DNA of 64,000 bases from Rhodococcus sp. WMMA185 (GTDB lineage: Bacteria > Actinomycetota > Actinomycetes > Mycobacteriales > Mycobacteriaceae). Each line of letters begins with the position of its first letter. Position 1 is the stretch's first letter. Positions 9,242 to 19,175 of the stretch are shown piece after piece. The DNA lies in assembly GCF_001767395.1 (NCBI RefSeq), contig NZ_CP017014.1, forward strand, positions 2,364,501 through 2,428,500, given 5' to 3'. Both the position numbers and the translations under genes were made by a program. The notes beneath the pieces are model-generated. The model did no database searches. It was not told where the DNA came from and was given only the letters and a program-made list of their open reading frames with translations.

Positions 9242-9640
9242 ATGATCGTTCGCACCACCGCCGAGATAACCGGCACCGACCGCGACGTCACCAGCGAGGA
9301 CGGTAATTGGCGCAGCAAGCGCATCGTCCTCGGCGGCGACAAGGTGGGCTTCTCGTTCCACGAGACCACTATCAAAGCGGGGTCGATCAACGAGTTCCAC
9401 TACGCCAACCACATCGAGGCGGTCTGGCTGATCGAGGGAACCGGGAAACTCGTCGACCTCGACAACGACAAGGTCTACGAACTCGGCCCCGGGTCGATGT
9501 ATCTGCTCAACGGTCACGACCGCCACCGCGTCGAACCCGAGACCGAAATGCGGATGCTGTGTGTGTTCAACCCTCCTGTTACCGGACGTGAGGTGCACGA
9601 CGAGAACGGTGTCTACCCGTTGATCGAGGTGCCGGCGTAA
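9242..9640 (+). CDS. ectC: L-ectoine synthase
   Basis: EctC closes N-gamma-acetyl-diaminobutyrate to ectoine, a compatible solute. The 132-residue cupin protein has the expected pattern: MIVRTTAEITGTDRDV at the start, FSFHETTIKAG, the metal-region segment NHIEAVWLIEGTGKL, and MYLLNGHDRHRVEPETEM. Length matches the family. AGAGAGGA lies upstream of the ATG. No ectD hydroxylase is present nearby, so this cluster alone would give ectoine rather than hydroxyectoine. A dehydrogenase gene follows after nine bases and is probably cotranscribed. Confidence 0.97.
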   Translation: MIVRTTAEITGTDRDVTSEDGNWRSKRIVLGGDKVGFSFHETTIKAGSINEFHYANHIEAVWLIEGTGKLVDLDNDKVYELGPGSMYLLNGHDRHRVEPETEMRMLCVFNPPVTGREVHDENGVYPLIEVPA

Positions 9641-9649
9641 GTTCGACCT

Positions 9650-10579
9650 ATGGTCGCCGCCACTCCAGCTATCGCCATAGGACCCGCCCCGGACCCGCTT
9701 CTCGACGATGCGGTGCGCCGGGGCGGCGCTCGATTGGCACCGATCGAGTCCGCCGACGCCCTCGTGTGGTCCGAGAACCCGGTCGGGTTCCCGGACCCGC
9801 TGCCAGAGAACATTCGTTGGGTGCAGTTGGGATCCGCTGGAGTCGAGGAGTGGTTCTCCGCGGGGTTGATCCCCTCCGATACCTCGATAGTGTGGACATC
9901 GGCGGCCGGCGCCTTCGCGGCCACCGTGGCCGAGCATGCCCTGACGCTGCTCCTGGCCGGGGTTCGTGCGCTCCCCGAGCACCTGGAGGCGAAAACCTGG
10001 CGCCAGCAGGAGTTTCTCTCGAAGGTCGGCACGCTGCGGGGCGCCACCGTAGCGATCGTGGGCGCGGGCGGGATCGGCCGAGCGCTGATTCCGATGCTCG
10101 CCGGGGTCGGGGCCGACGTCGTCGCGGTGAATCGCTCCGGCAGCCCGGTCCCGGGCGCGATCGAGACACTGCCCGCTACCCGCCTCGGTGAGGTGTGGTC
10201 ACGCGCGGATCACTTCGTGATCGGGGCACCTGCCACCGACGCCACCCATCACCTGGTCGGAGCGGCCGAACTCGCCCAGATGAAGCCGACCTCGTGGGTG
10301 ATCAACGTCGCCCGCGGCTCTCTCGTCCACACGACTGCGTTGGTGAAAGCTCTGCGAGACAAGACTATCGGGGGTGCTGGTCTGGACGTGACAGATCCCG
10401 AGCCCCTTCCTGACGGCCACCCGCTGTGGGATCTGCCCAACGTGATCATCACGCCGCACGATTCCAACCCGCCGTCGGTCCGCCCCCCTGCCTTCGCGGA
10501 GCACGTGGCGTTGAACGTGGCTCGATTCGTCGCGGGCGAGAAACTCACTGCACTGATCGATCCTGTCGTCGGGTACTGA
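9650..10579 (+). CDS. D-isomer-specific 2-hydroxyacid dehydrogenase family protein
   Basis: A 309-residue NAD-dependent dehydrogenase. The Rossmann loop is GAGGIG (138-143). The three active-site regions are INVARGSLV (Arg), DVTDPEPLP (acidic residue) and IITPHDS (His). The true substrate cannot be read from the sequence. The gene starts nine bases after ectC, which suggests an operon, and a sirtuin gene follows after 20 bases. Residues lining the catalytic domain diverge from SerA and from glyoxylate reductases, so I give no gene symbol. A link to ectoine metabolism is only positional. Confidence 0.85.
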   Translation: MVAATPAIAIGPAPDPLLDDAVRRGGARLAPIESADALVWSENPVGFPDPLPENIRWVQLGSAGVEEWFSAGLIPSDTSIVWTSAAGAFAATVAEHALTLLLAGVRALPEHLEAKTWRQQEFLSKVGTLRGATVAIVGAGGIGRALIPMLAGVGADVVAVNRSGSPVPGAIETLPATRLGEVWSRADHFVIGAPATDATHHLVGAAELAQMKPTSWVINVARGSLVHTTALVKALRDKTIGGAGLDVTDPEPLPDGHPLWDLPNVIITPHDSNPPSVRPPAFAEHVALNVARFVAGEKLTALIDPVVGY

Positions 10580-10599
10580 GCCGGCGCTACGCTGGAGCC

Positions 10600-11427
10600 G
10601 TGTTCGACCGACTACTCGGTGCACTCGACGGCTGGCGTCTATGCGTGATCACCGGCGCCGGTATCTCCACGGACTCCGGTATCCCCGACTACCGAGGTCC
10701 GAACGCCCCGACACGACGTCCGATCACCTATCAGCAGTTCATCGGGGATCCTGAGCTTCGTCGCCGTTACTGGGCGCGGAACCACCTGGGCTGGCGGCAC
10801 ATGGACGCAGCGCGTCCCAATGCCGGGCATCGCGCACTCGCCGGGCTCGAGCGCGCAGGGATAGTAGATGCGGTCATCACCCAAAACATCGATCTTCTGC
10901 ACACGAAGGCCGGCAGTCGCCGAGTGATCGATCTTCACGGAACCTACGCCCGCGTCCGGTGCCTGACCTGCGGGGCGCTGATCTCCCGAGCGGCACTCGA
11001 CGACCGGCTCGAACATGCGAACCCTGGTTTCTCCGACACAGCGGTCGCCTCGCGGGGTGTCCAGACCGCGCCGGATGCGGATGCCGTGCTGACGATCACG
11101 GGAGAATTCCGAATGGTCGACTGTGAGATTTGCGGTGGCATCCTCAAACCCGATTTCGTCTATTTTGGCGAGTCGGTCCCCAAGCCCCGGGTAGCGTCCG
11201 CCTTCTCCCTGGTGGACGAGGCGCAAGCGCTCCTGGTGGCAGGTTCTTCGCTCACTGTCATGTCGGGGCTGAGGTTCGTCCGGCATGCCGCCAAACGTGA
11301 GATCCCGATTGTCATCGTCAACCGAGGCCCGACGCGCGGGGACGAGTTGGCAACCCTGACCCTGCACGCCGGATGTTCGGAGGCACTGAGCGCGCTACTG
11401 GCCGCTAGTCCCGTAGCGCCCGCCTAA
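10600..11427 (+). CDS. NAD-dependent protein deacylase, Sir2 family
   Basis: A 275-residue sirtuin that would remove acyl groups from lysines with NAD consumption. Visible motifs are GAGIS at 19-23, GIPDYRGP, the TQNID motif, the catalytic His in DLHGTY, and two zinc-binding pairs, CLTCG and CEICG. An insertion of about 40 residues separates the two cysteine pairs and holds Asp/Ala-rich sequence. The GTG start at 10600 places the Rossmann motif at a normal distance from the N-terminus. The stop lies three bases from the proB stop on the other strand, so the genes converge. It may be the last gene of the ect transcript. Confidence 0.92.
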   Translation: MFDRLLGALDGWRLCVITGAGISTDSGIPDYRGPNAPTRRPITYQQFIGDPELRRRYWARNHLGWRHMDAARPNAGHRALAGLERAGIVDAVITQNIDLLHTKAGSRRVIDLHGTYARVRCLTCGALISRAALDDRLEHANPGFSDTAVASRGVQTAPDADAVLTITGEFRMVDCEICGGILKPDFVYFGESVPKPRVASAFSLVDEAQALLVAGSSLTVMSGLRFVRHAAKREIPIVIVNRGPTRGDELATLTLHAGCSEALSALLAASPVAPA

Positions 11428-11430
11428 ACG

Positions 11431-12531
11431 CTACAGAGGCACCAGGTCGTCCGCATGGATCACGGGACGCTGCAGGTCAGCTGGCAGTTCCAAGGTCGAC
11501 TTGCCGAGAATGCCCGTGATCTCCGAGGAGTCGAAGGCCACCACTCCTCTGGCTACCGGGTGCCCCTGCGGGCCGAGAAGCGCGACGACGTCACCGCCGT
11601 AGAACCGTCCCGACACCGCGGTGATTCCTGCGGGCAACAACGAGCGCCGCTTGCTCACGATCGCCTGGACAGCGCCCTCGTCAACGTGCAGAATCCCCTG
11701 CTCATCAGCAGCGTGGCGCACCCAGAACTTGCGTGCCGACAACCGCCCCCGGCGCCCGGCGAAGGCCGTCCCGACAGTCGCATCCTTCAGCGCAGCCTCC
11801 GCTTCGGAAGCGGCGGCGAGCAACACGGGCACCCCAGCATCGGCTGCGAGGCGTGCCGCCGACAGTTTGGACGCCATCCCGCCGGTGCCGAGAGCTCCGC
11901 CGGAACCGGCAACTACGCCGTCGAGATCCTCGGGACTGTTTACCTCGCGTATCAGGGTGGCGCCACCCTTACGAGGGTCCCCATCGTAGAGCCCGTCGAC
12001 GTCCGAGAGAAGCACGAGCGCTTCGGCGCCGACCAGATGGGCAACTAGTGCCGCGAGCCTGTCGTTGTCACCGAATCTCAGTTCCGCGGTAGCGACGGTG
12101 TCGTTCTCGTTGACGACCGCGACCGCGTGCAAAGCACGCAGCCTGTCGAGCGTGCGCTGAGCGTTCCGGTGCTGCGTTCGGCGCGCGATGTCATCAGCGG
12201 TGAGCAGCACCTGGCCAACGGTGCGGCCGTGGCGGGCGAACGACGTGCCCCAGGCATGAGCGAGCGCCAGTTGCCCGACGCTCGCCGCAGCCTGCTTGGT
12301 CGCCAGATCGCGTGGCCGTTTGGTCAGACCCAGCGGCGCCAATCCGGCGCCCACAGCCCCGGACGATACGACCACCACGTCCGAACCGGCGCGCATGCGC
12401 GCTTCGATCGCATCGGTGAGTGCGTCGAGTCGGCCCGTGTCCAGTCCGCCGACCAGACTGGTCAACGCCGAGGAGCCTATTTTGACGACGATGCTGCCTG
12501 CAGACGCGATCGTCTGCCGGGTGGCGCTCAC
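11431..12531 (-). CDS. proB: Glutamate 5-kinase
   Basis: ProB phosphorylates glutamate, the first and usually feedback-regulated step of proline synthesis. The 366-residue protein has an N-terminal amino-acid kinase fold ([12 protein letters not shown] at about 14-25, [29 protein letters not shown]) and a C-terminal PUA domain from about residue 280. I chose GTG 12531 because it overlaps the obg stop as GTGA, and because the kinase fold starts right after it; the longer upstream frame reads back into obg. The order obg-proB is conserved with Rv2440c-Rv2439c. proA is separate, at 3.7-5.0 kb. Confidence 0.96.
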   Translation of the reverse strand: MSATRQTIASAGSIVVKIGSSALTSLVGGLDTGRLDALTDAIEARMRAGSDVVVVSSGAVGAGLAPLGLTKRPRDLATKQAAASVGQLALAHAWGTSFARHGRTVGQVLLTADDIARRTQHRNAQRTLDRLRALHAVAVVNENDTVATAELRFGDNDRLAALVAHLVGAEALVLLSDVDGLYDGDPRKGGATLIREVNSPEDLDGVVAGSGGALGTGGMASKLSAARLAADAGVPVLLAAASEAEAALKDATVGTAFAGRRGRLSARKFWVRHAADEQGILHVDEGAVQAIVSKRRSLLPAGITAVSGRFYGGDVVALLGPQGHPVARGVVAFDSSEITGILGKSTLELPADLQRPVIHADDLVPL

Positions 12532-13988
12532 TGCTCTTCGGAGTCGGGGCTGTCCAGGCCACGACGAATCCTGGACGCGTGCTTGCGCTCTGCCGCGCCG
12601 ATGCGCTCCACCTGGTCGAGTCGTGGATCCGTACCGCGCCCGGTCCTGGTCAGATCGACCCCGGCCGGCGTCTGGGGCTCCCAATCGAAACTCACATCAC
12701 CGATGGTGACACAAGCGCCCGGCTCGGCGCCCTGCTCGACCAGCGCGTCCTCGACACCGAGCCGCGCGAGGCGGTCGGCGAGGTAGCCGACGGCCTCGTC
12801 GTTGGAAAATTGTGTCTGCTGCACCCAGCGCTCCGGCCTGGCGCCACGGACGATGAACCCGCCGGGTACCTCGGGATCGGCGATGACACTGAAACTGCTC
12901 TCGTTGGACGCGACAGGCCGAATGACCTGGCGTTTCGGAGCAGCCTTCGGGTGCGCCTCGCGATACTCCTTTACTAGTTTCGCCAAAGCGAATGTCAACG
13001 GGCGCAACCCTTCTCTGCTGACCGCCGAGATCGTGAACACAGGCCACCCGCGGGCTTCGAGATCGGGGGTAACCATTTCCGCGAGTTCGGCCGCCTCCGG
13101 CACGTCCGCCTTATTGAGGATCACGACGCGGGGACGGTCTGCTAGGTCACCGAGGCCGGTGTCGCCGGACAGTGCGCCGCTGTACGCCGCGAGTTCGGCC
13201 TCGAGCGCATCGATGTCAGAGATCGGGTCGCGGCCGGGGTCCAGCGTCGCGCAGTCGACGACGTGGGCAAGCACGGCGCACCGCTCGAGGTGGCGCAGAA
13301 AGTCGAGCCCGAGTCCGCGTCCGTCGCTCGCGCCGGGGATCAGCCCTGGCACATCGGCCACCGTGAACGTGGTATCACCGCTCGACACCACCCCGAGATT
13401 CGGGACGAGAGTCGTGAACGGGTAGTCGGCAATTTTGGGCTTCGCCGCCGAGAGCACCGACACCAGCGACGACTTACCCGCGGAAGGAAATCCGACGAGT
13501 CCGACATCCGCCACGGATTTCAGTTCGAGCACCAGCTCGCGTTCGACCCCGTCCTCACCGAGGAGCGCGAAGCCCGGCGCCTTGCGCGCCTTCGAAGACA
13601 GGGCTGCGTTTCCGAGGCCGCCACGACCACCCTTGGCTGCCTCGAATCGGGTGCCCACCCCGACGAGGTCGGCAAGAATCCGGCCGTCCTTGTCGAGAAC
13701 GACGGTGCCGTCCGGAACCTTGAGGATCAGATCCTCACCCTGCGCGCCGTCACGGTTGCTACCCATGCCCTGCTTGCCGTTGGTCGCCTTCGCGTGAGGA
13801 TGGAAGTGGAAGTCCAGGAGGGTGTGGACGTTGCCGTCCACTTCGAGAACGACGTCACCGCCACGCCCGCCGTTACCGCCGTCCGGGCCGCCGAGGGGCT
13901 TGAACTTCTCCCGGTGCACGGAGGCGCAGCCATTGCCGCCTTTTCCAGCGCTGACGTGCAGCACGACGCGGTCAATGAATCGGGACAT
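12528..13988 (-). CDS. obg: GTPase Obg/CgtA
   Basis: Obg is an essential GTPase in 50S ribosome assembly and stress control. The 486-residue protein has all three domains: the glycine-rich Obg fold (residues 1-158, with [12 protein letters not shown]), the G domain with G1 [19 protein letters not shown] and NKADV, and a C-terminal OCT domain containing [14 protein letters not shown]. An additional Arg/Lys/Glu-rich tail follows. A strong hairpin terminator lies between rpmA and obg, so obg probably has its own promoter or relies on read-through. proB is translationally coupled through GTGA. Confidence 0.97.
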   Translation of the reverse strand: MSRFIDRVVLHVSAGKGGNGCASVHREKFKPLGGPDGGNGGRGGDVVLEVDGNVHTLLDFHFHPHAKATNGKQGMGSNRDGAQGEDLILKVPDGTVVLDKDGRILADLVGVGTRFEAAKGGRGGLGNAALSSKARKAPGFALLGEDGVERELVLELKSVADVGLVGFPSAGKSSLVSVLSAAKPKIADYPFTTLVPNLGVVSSGDTTFTVADVPGLIPGASDGRGLGLDFLRHLERCAVLAHVVDCATLDPGRDPISDIDALEAELAAYSGALSGDTGLGDLADRPRVVILNKADVPEAAELAEMVTPDLEARGWPVFTISAVSREGLRPLTFALAKLVKEYREAHPKAAPKRQVIRPVASNESSFSVIADPEVPGGFIVRGARPERWVQQTQFSNDEAVGYLADRLARLGVEDALVEQGAEPGACVTIGDVSFDWEPQTPAGVDLTRTGRGTDPRLDQVERIGAAERKHASRIRRGLDSPDSEEQ

Positions 13989-14056
13989 GACTGCCGGATC
14001 CTTCCTCAGCCAATTGCGTTGATCTCACTTGCGGACACGTTCTTCAAGAGCAAGCC

Positions 14057-14105
14057 TCACCAAAAACAATAAGGGCGGACCGGGTGTCTCGACCCAGGTC
14101 CGCCC
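14057..14105 (-). terminator. Intrinsic terminator after rpmA
   Basis: GGGCGGACC (14073-14081) pairs with GGTCCGCCC (14097-14105) around a 15-nt loop. On the minus strand the stem is followed by TTATTGTTTTTGG. This is a good rho-independent terminator for the rplU-rpmA transcript, 55 bp past the rpmA stop. Confidence 0.85.
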
Positions 14106-14159
14106 CTATCGGGAGCTTGGCAAGTCCCGTTTACGGGACGCTGCATGCTGTCGGCAGGA

Positions 14160-14423
14160 CTAGGCCTCTGCCGCCGCCGGAACGATGTTCACGGTCTTGC
14201 GTCCGCGCTTGGTGCCGAACTCGACAGCACCGGCTGCGAGCGCGAACAGTGTGTCGTCACCACCGCGTCCGACGTTGACACCGGGGTGGAAGTGGGTTCC
14301 GCGCTGACGGACCAGGATCTCGCCGGCGCGGACGGACTGGCCGCCGAAGCGCTTCACGCCGAGTCGCTGAGCATTCGAATCGCGACCGTTACGGGAGCTG
14401 GATGCACCCTTCTTATGTGCCAT
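14160..14423 (-). CDS. rpmA: 50S ribosomal protein L27
   Basis: An 87-residue protein, the normal L27 length, starting [20 protein letters not shown] with the conserved GVKRFGGQ following. L27 reaches the peptidyl transferase centre with its N-terminal tail. No cleavable N-terminal extension of the Firmicute type is present. The ATG has GAGGAGGG upstream. It follows rplU by 59 bp and ends before a strong terminator. Order rplU-rpmA-obg is widely conserved. Confidence 0.98.
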   Translation of the reverse strand: MAHKKGASSSRNGRDSNAQRLGVKRFGGQSVRAGEILVRQRGTHFHPGVNVGRGGDDTLFALAAGAVEFGTKRGRKTVNIVPAAAEA

Positions 14424-14482
14424 GTTCTTGACCCTCCTCGGGTGAGATCAGCTCTGAAGCTTCTAGTTGCTTGAAACCGGGG

Positions 14483-14794
14483 CTACTTGATGCCGGTGAC
14501 CTTGAGAACCGTCAGCTTCTGCCTGTGGCCCTGGCGCTTGTGGTATCCGGTCTTGTTCTTGAACTTGTGGATCCGGATCTTCGGGCCCTTGGTGTGCTCG
14601 ACGACCTCGCCCGTGACCGAAACCTTGGCCAGCTTGTCAGCGTCGGTCGTCAGATCGGATCCGTCGACGACGAGGACGGGAGCAAGCGAAACAGCAGTGC
14701 CGGGCTCACCCTCGATCTTCTCGACCTTGACGAGGTCCCCAACGGAGACCTTGTACTGCTTTCCGCCGGTCTTGACGATCGCGTACGTTGCCAT
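14483..14794 (-). CDS. rplU: 50S ribosomal protein L21
   Basis: A 103-residue protein of normal L21 length. It starts [20 protein letters not shown] and ends in the conserved [19 protein letters not shown] segment followed by VTGIK. L21 binds 23S rRNA with L20. The 204-bp region upstream, to the rne stop at 14999, should hold the rplU promoter; I could not fix its elements by eye. It is the first gene of rplU-rpmA. Confidence 0.98.
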   Translation of the reverse strand: MATYAIVKTGGKQYKVSVGDLVKVEKIEGEPGTAVSLAPVLVVDGSDLTTDADKLAKVSVTGEVVEHTKGPKIRIHKFKNKTGYHKRQGHRQKLTVLKVTGIK

Positions 14795-14998
14795 CGGAGG
14801 GCTACCCCTTGCTTCTTCGAACTTGTTCGCGCCACGGAGTGCACGACTGGTCTGGTGTTATGAGCTGCTCGGTCGGGATCGCGCAGCCCTCGAATAAGGG
14901 CACAGCTGACCATTATCGCCGAGTAGCGACTGATCAAGGCTACAGGACGGCAACCGCTCCGTACAAACCGGCAGCGATCACCGTCCCAGGGCCTTTGA

Positions 14999-17900
14999 TC
15001 AATGATCGGCGTCCACCGGAGGTCCCGCGGGACGTGCCGCCGCGCGACGGCGTACCCTTCGCGGCGCGACCTGCGTCGCCACACCATCATGCGCCGACGA
15101 ATCCTGGTCGCTCACCGAGGTTGCGGACATGGCCGATTCCGGTTTCGAATCACTTCCCACCTCGGGATCCGGCGTCGGAATCACGAAGACCGTTCCGCCA
15201 CTATGGGTTTCGGCCGCCAGGACAGACGCCGCTCGAGTCACTCGGCGACTCCGCCGGCGTCTCGGTGCGGCCGCTTCCGGCTCGGAGTCGCCGACCGGTT
15301 CCGGTGCCTCGACCGGTGCCCGCTCCGATTCGGCCACGCTTGCAGTGGGTGCCTCCGCAGTGGATGCCTCTGCAGTAGGCGTCAACGAAGCCGACTGCGC
15401 CGGCTCAGCAGCGGCGGTGGGCCGCTCAGGAGCCTCCACAGCGGTCGCATCGCCCGAAAGGGCATCGCTCGGCTGTGCCGGTTCGTCACGCTTCGCGTCC
15501 GCACTCGCGGTCTCCTCCTCATGATGGTGATGTGCCATCGCGAGGGCGACCGGGTGCGCACGCTTGGCGGTCGCATCGGCCGCCTGGGCTTCCTCCGGCG
15601 CCGGAGTAGAAGACTCACGGCCAGACGACTTGTCGCGTCCACGCTTCTTCCGGGATCCACCGGATTCGCCCCGAGAGGAACCACGCGAACCGTCGTCCTC
15701 GGAGGACTTCATCTCGATCGGGTCCGCATGCACGATGATTCCCCGGCCATGGCAATGCTCGCAGTTGGTCGAGAACGCCTCGACCAGTCCGGTACCCAAC
15801 TTCTTGCGGGTCATCTGAACCAGTCCGAGTGAGGTGACCTCGGAGACCTGGTGGCGGGTACGGTCGCGGCCCAGGGCCTCGGTAAGGCGCCGAAGCACGA
15901 GGTCGCGGTTCGACTCGAGCACCATGTCGATGAAGTCGACGACGATCATGCCGCCGATGTCACGCAAGCGCATCTGGCGGACGATCTCCTCTGCAGCCTC
16001 GAGGTTGTTCCTCGTGACGGTTTCCTCGAGGTTTCCGCCCGCTCCGGTGAACTTTCCGGTGTTGACGTCCACCACCGTCATCGCCTCGGTCCGGTCGATG
16101 ACCAGCGTGCCTCCGGACGGCAACCACACCTTGCGGTCGAGCGCCTTGGCAAGTTGCTCGTTGATGCGGTGCACATCGAAGACATCGATACCGCCGTTGT
16201 CCGAAGTGTGCTGTTCGAGCCGCGGAAGCAGATCGGGGGCGACGGACGAAATGTATGACTCGACCGTCGTCCATGCCTTCTCGCCCTCGATGACCAGCTT
16301 CGAGAAGTCCTCGTTGAACAGGTCGCGGATGACCTTGACGAGAAGGTCGGGCTCCTCGTACAGGGCCTGAGGGTTCCCGGACTTGCCTGACTTCGCCTTC
16401 TCGACCTGTTCCTCGATCGCGGCCCACTGTTCCTGCAGGCGCGTGACATCGCGCGAGAGTTCCTCCTCGCTCACGCCCTCCGAAGCGGTCCGGATGATGA
16501 CTCCGGCGTCCGCGGGGACGATGTCGCGCAGGATGTCCTTGAGCCGTCTGCGCTCGGTGTCGGGGAGTTTGCGACTGATACCGGTGGACGTGCCACCGGG
16601 TACGTACACGAGGAATCGGCCGGCGAGGCTGATCTGGGTGGTCAGCCGGGCACCCTTGTGCCCGATCGGATCCTTGCTGACCTGGACCAGCACCTGATCG
16701 CCGGGCTTGAGAGCCTGCTCGATCTTGCGTGAGTTGCCGCCGAGCCCGGCGGCCTCCCAGTTGACCTCGCCGGCATACAGAACGCCATTGCGCCCCCGGC
16801 CGATGTCGATGAACGCCGCTTCCATGCTCGGCAGTACGTTCTGAACGCGGCCGAGATAGACGTTGCCGACCATGGACGCCGACGACGACGTCGTCACGAA
16901 GTGTTCGACGAGGACGCCATCCTCGAGTACCGCAACCTGAGTGGTCGCATGCGGCCGCCCTGTGGGGACTCGGTCTCGGACGATCATGACACGATCGACG
17001 GCCTCGCGGCGGGCGAGGAACTCCGATTCGCTCAGGATGGGCGGGCGACGGCGGCCTGCGTCACGTCCGTCACGGCGACGCTGGCGCTTCGCCTCGAGCC
17101 GCGTAGAACCGGTGATGCCCTGAACTTCGTCCTTGGATCGGCTCTTGTTCCGAGGCTCCCGTTCGTGCACCACCGTGTTCGGCGGATCATCCTCGGAGCT
17201 GGTGTCACCGCTCGCCTCGCCGGAAGACTTGCGACGGCGCCGACGGCGACGGCGACGGCTCGAACCCTCGGTGTCGGAGTCGCTCGACTCCTCGCCCCCG
17301 GTCTGGTCGGATTCCGACCTCTGATCATCCGGAGATTTCTCCTCGGGGGATTTCTCCTCGGGGGCCTTCTCCTCGGAAGACTCTTTCTCGGACTCCGATT
17401 CGGTCTTCTCCTCGTCCTCGCGACTCAAGTCGGCCGTGTCTGCCTTGCTCGGCGCAGGTTCGCCCGTTTCGTCGCGAGCAAGGTCCTGGGCCTCGGCGGT
17501 GGATCCGCGCTGAGTTCCCGACTCGGCGCCTTGCTCGATCTGCTGTTCGCCGCGTCCCCGTCCGCGTCCACGACGTCCACGACGACGACGCCGAGGCTGA
17601 TCGCTGTCGACCTCGGCCTCATCCGATTCGGAGTCTCTGGGTTCGTTCTCTCGGGGTTCTCGAGTCTCGTCTTCGCGCTTCTGCGCAACACCCGGTTCAT
17701 CGGTGTTGGCGTCGGATGTCCCGGCTTCTCGGCGTCCACGCCGACGACGCGACGACGTCTCGACCGCGGCGGGATCTGGTTGGAGAAAGAGCGGGACGGC
17801 AGACGGCGCAGCCTGCTCAGCAGCAGGTTCCGGCATCTGTTGAGTGGAAGGGGCGTCGACTCCAAAGGTAGCGGGCGTGAAAATACTGGGTTCGCGCTGG

Positions 17901-18316
17901 GACTCCGAGGGTCCAAGCTCCGGCTGGGACTCGGAGAGTCCAGGTTCCGGCTCAGCGACTGCGGCTTGTTCGGAAACCGAGTCCCAAGCGACGTCCACCG
18001 CCGGCTCCGCCGCCTCAGTCGGCGCAGCCTGTTCGGCTGGAGCCGGTTCACCGGCAGTGGGCACTTCGACGGGAGCAACTTCTGCGGGCGCGAAGGCTGC
18101 CTGAACACGCTCGGCGATGTCGCGTTGCAGGCTCGACTGAGCGCTGCGCAATTCGGTTCCGAGGGCTGCAGCCTCAGCTAGGACCTGTTTACTCGTGACG
18201 CCCAGCAGTTTCGCGAGAGCGTGGACACGAATCTTCTCAGGAAGGGCCGGAACCGCACTTTGCGCGGTAGCCGTGTCGTTCGGCTCTGAATTTGTGGGCG
18301 GCGCTTGATCGGCCAC
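14999..18316 (-). CDS. rne: Ribonuclease E/G
   Basis: An 1105-residue endoribonuclease of the RNase E/G family, the core of actinobacterial RNA decay and rRNA maturation. The catalytic core is central: an S1 domain at about 455-560 (VGNVYLGRVQNVLP, AAFIDIGRGRNGVLY), the acidic active-site region with DVNTGKFTG near 749, and the Zn-link CEHCHGRG near 850. Long disordered arms flank it: an N-terminal Glu/Ser/Arg-rich arm with EEKAPEEKSPEEKSPDDQ repeats and Arg-rich blocks, and a C-terminal acidic and proline-rich arm. The layout resembles mycobacterial RNase E. GTG 18316 has GAGGAG five bases upstream. The 421-bp upstream region may be a long leader. Confidence 0.96.
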   Translation of the reverse strand: MADQAPPTNSEPNDTATAQSAVPALPEKIRVHALAKLLGVTSKQVLAEAAALGTELRSAQSSLQRDIAERVQAAFAPAEVAPVEVPTAGEPAPAEQAAPTEAAEPAVDVAWDSVSEQAAVAEPEPGLSESQPELGPSESQREPSIFTPATFGVDAPSTQQMPEPAAEQAAPSAVPLFLQPDPAAVETSSRRRRGRREAGTSDANTDEPGVAQKREDETREPRENEPRDSESDEAEVDSDQPRRRRRGRRGRGRGRGEQQIEQGAESGTQRGSTAEAQDLARDETGEPAPSKADTADLSREDEEKTESESEKESSEEKAPEEKSPEEKSPDDQRSESDQTGGEESSDSDTEGSSRRRRRRRRRKSSGEASGDTSSEDDPPNTVVHEREPRNKSRSKDEVQGITGSTRLEAKRQRRRDGRDAGRRRPPILSESEFLARREAVDRVMIVRDRVPTGRPHATTQVAVLEDGVLVEHFVTTSSSASMVGNVYLGRVQNVLPSMEAAFIDIGRGRNGVLYAGEVNWEAAGLGGNSRKIEQALKPGDQVLVQVSKDPIGHKGARLTTQISLAGRFLVYVPGGTSTGISRKLPDTERRRLKDILRDIVPADAGVIIRTASEGVSEEELSRDVTRLQEQWAAIEEQVEKAKSGKSGNPQALYEEPDLLVKVIRDLFNEDFSKLVIEGEKAWTTVESYISSVAPDLLPRLEQHTSDNGGIDVFDVHRINEQLAKALDRKVWLPSGGTLVIDRTEAMTVVDVNTGKFTGAGGNLEETVTRNNLEAAEEIVRQMRLRDIGGMIVVDFIDMVLESNRDLVLRRLTEALGRDRTRHQVSEVTSLGLVQMTRKKLGTGLVEAFSTNCEHCHGRGIIVHADPIEMKSSEDDGSRGSSRGESGGSRKKRGRDKSSGRESSTPAPEEAQAADATAKRAHPVALAMAHHHHEEETASADAKRDEPAQPSDALSGDATAVEAPERPTAAAEPAQSASLTPTAEASTAEAPTASVAESERAPVEAPEPVGDSEPEAAAPRRRRSRRVTRAASVLAAETHSGGTVFVIPTPDPEVGSDSKPESAMSATSVSDQDSSAHDGVATQVAPRRVRRRAAARPAGPPVDADH

Positions 18317-18737
18317 GTAATCTCCTCAGCCCCCGGGCGCGTCCATCCCATGCTTGGGAATGTCACGCGGCCACTCGGGGACGCTGTGTGTGTACTCGCA
18401 CCCCGATGTGAGCGCGAGATTGTTTGGTCTCGCTCCACACATCGCATGCAGTGGGCGTTTTCACTGCGTACCTGTGTGGCGCCTTCGGATGGCGATCATC
18501 CGCGGCGCAAGAGCCTGGTCATCCAGCGTGCCGGAGCGCCCAGGTATTTCCTGTTGACGCAAGGGCAGCGATGACGGGGCATCGAGCCGTGGTGTCATCC
18601 GGTCGAAGCCACGTGAAGCACTATTGCGGTCCGACGGTCCCAGTATCCCATACGTCAGCAACAGAACGTGCCAGCGGCGCACCCGCCGATACAGAATGAG
18701 GCATTGGGTGCGCCGGTCGGTACCTCCAGGTAGTGAG
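18317..18737. other. 421-bp region between ndk and rne, no gene seen
   Basis: No plausible coding frame with a ribosome site is visible. Next to ndk there is an inverted repeat, CGGCGCACCC (18675-18684) with GGGTGCGCCG (18706-18715). It could end ndk transcription, though it lacks a T tract. The remainder would form the promoter and a long 5' leader of rne. RNase E genes in several bacteria autoregulate through such leaders; here that is only inference. Confidence 0.5.
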
Positions 18738-19157
18738 TCAGTTCCCGGCGAGGTGAGGGAACCAGAGAGCGATCTCGCGTTCGGCCGACTCCACCGAGTC
18801 CGACCCGTGAACCATGTTCTGCTGAGCTTCGAGAGCGAAGTCACCGCGGATCGTCCCCGGCAACGCCTTCTCCACCGGATCGGTGCCGCCGGCGAGTTGC
18901 CGGAATGCCGCGATCGCGCGGGGACCCTCGACTACCGCGGCCACCAACGGGCCGCTCGTGATGAATTCGAGCAGGCTCGGGTAGAACGGCCGGCCTTCGT
19001 GCTCGGCATAGTGGGTGGCCGCCACGTCGGCGGGTGCGGTGCGCAGGTCGAGCGCGGATATGGTCAGCCCCTTCCGCTCGATACGGCCGAGGATCTCTCC
19101 TACGTATCCGCGGGCAACGGCATCGGGCTTGATCAGTACAAGGGTGCGCTCAGTCAC
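18738..19157 (-). CDS. ndk: Nucleoside diphosphate kinase
   Basis: Ndk moves the gamma phosphate between nucleoside triphosphates and diphosphates through a phosphohistidine. The 139-residue protein has the usual start [20 protein letters not shown], and the active-site histidine is at about 117 in NMVHGSDS. Length is normal for actinobacteria. It is the last gene of the valS-folC-DUF4233-ndk string, 18 bp after the DUF4233 gene. The order matches Rv2448c-Rv2445c. Confidence 0.98.
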   Translation of the reverse strand: MTERTLVLIKPDAVARGYVGEILGRIERKGLTISALDLRTAPADVAATHYAEHEGRPFYPSLLEFITSGPLVAAVVEGPRAIAAFRQLAGGTDPVEKALPGTIRGDFALEAQQNMVHGSDSVESAEREIALWFPHLAGN

Positions 19158-19175
19158 GGCGGACAGCCTAAATGG

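Noticed and set aside
16901-18181. A 426-codon plus-strand frame
   Set aside because: It is antisense to the disordered N-terminal arm of RNase E and shows repeated Leu/Arg/Gly without domains.
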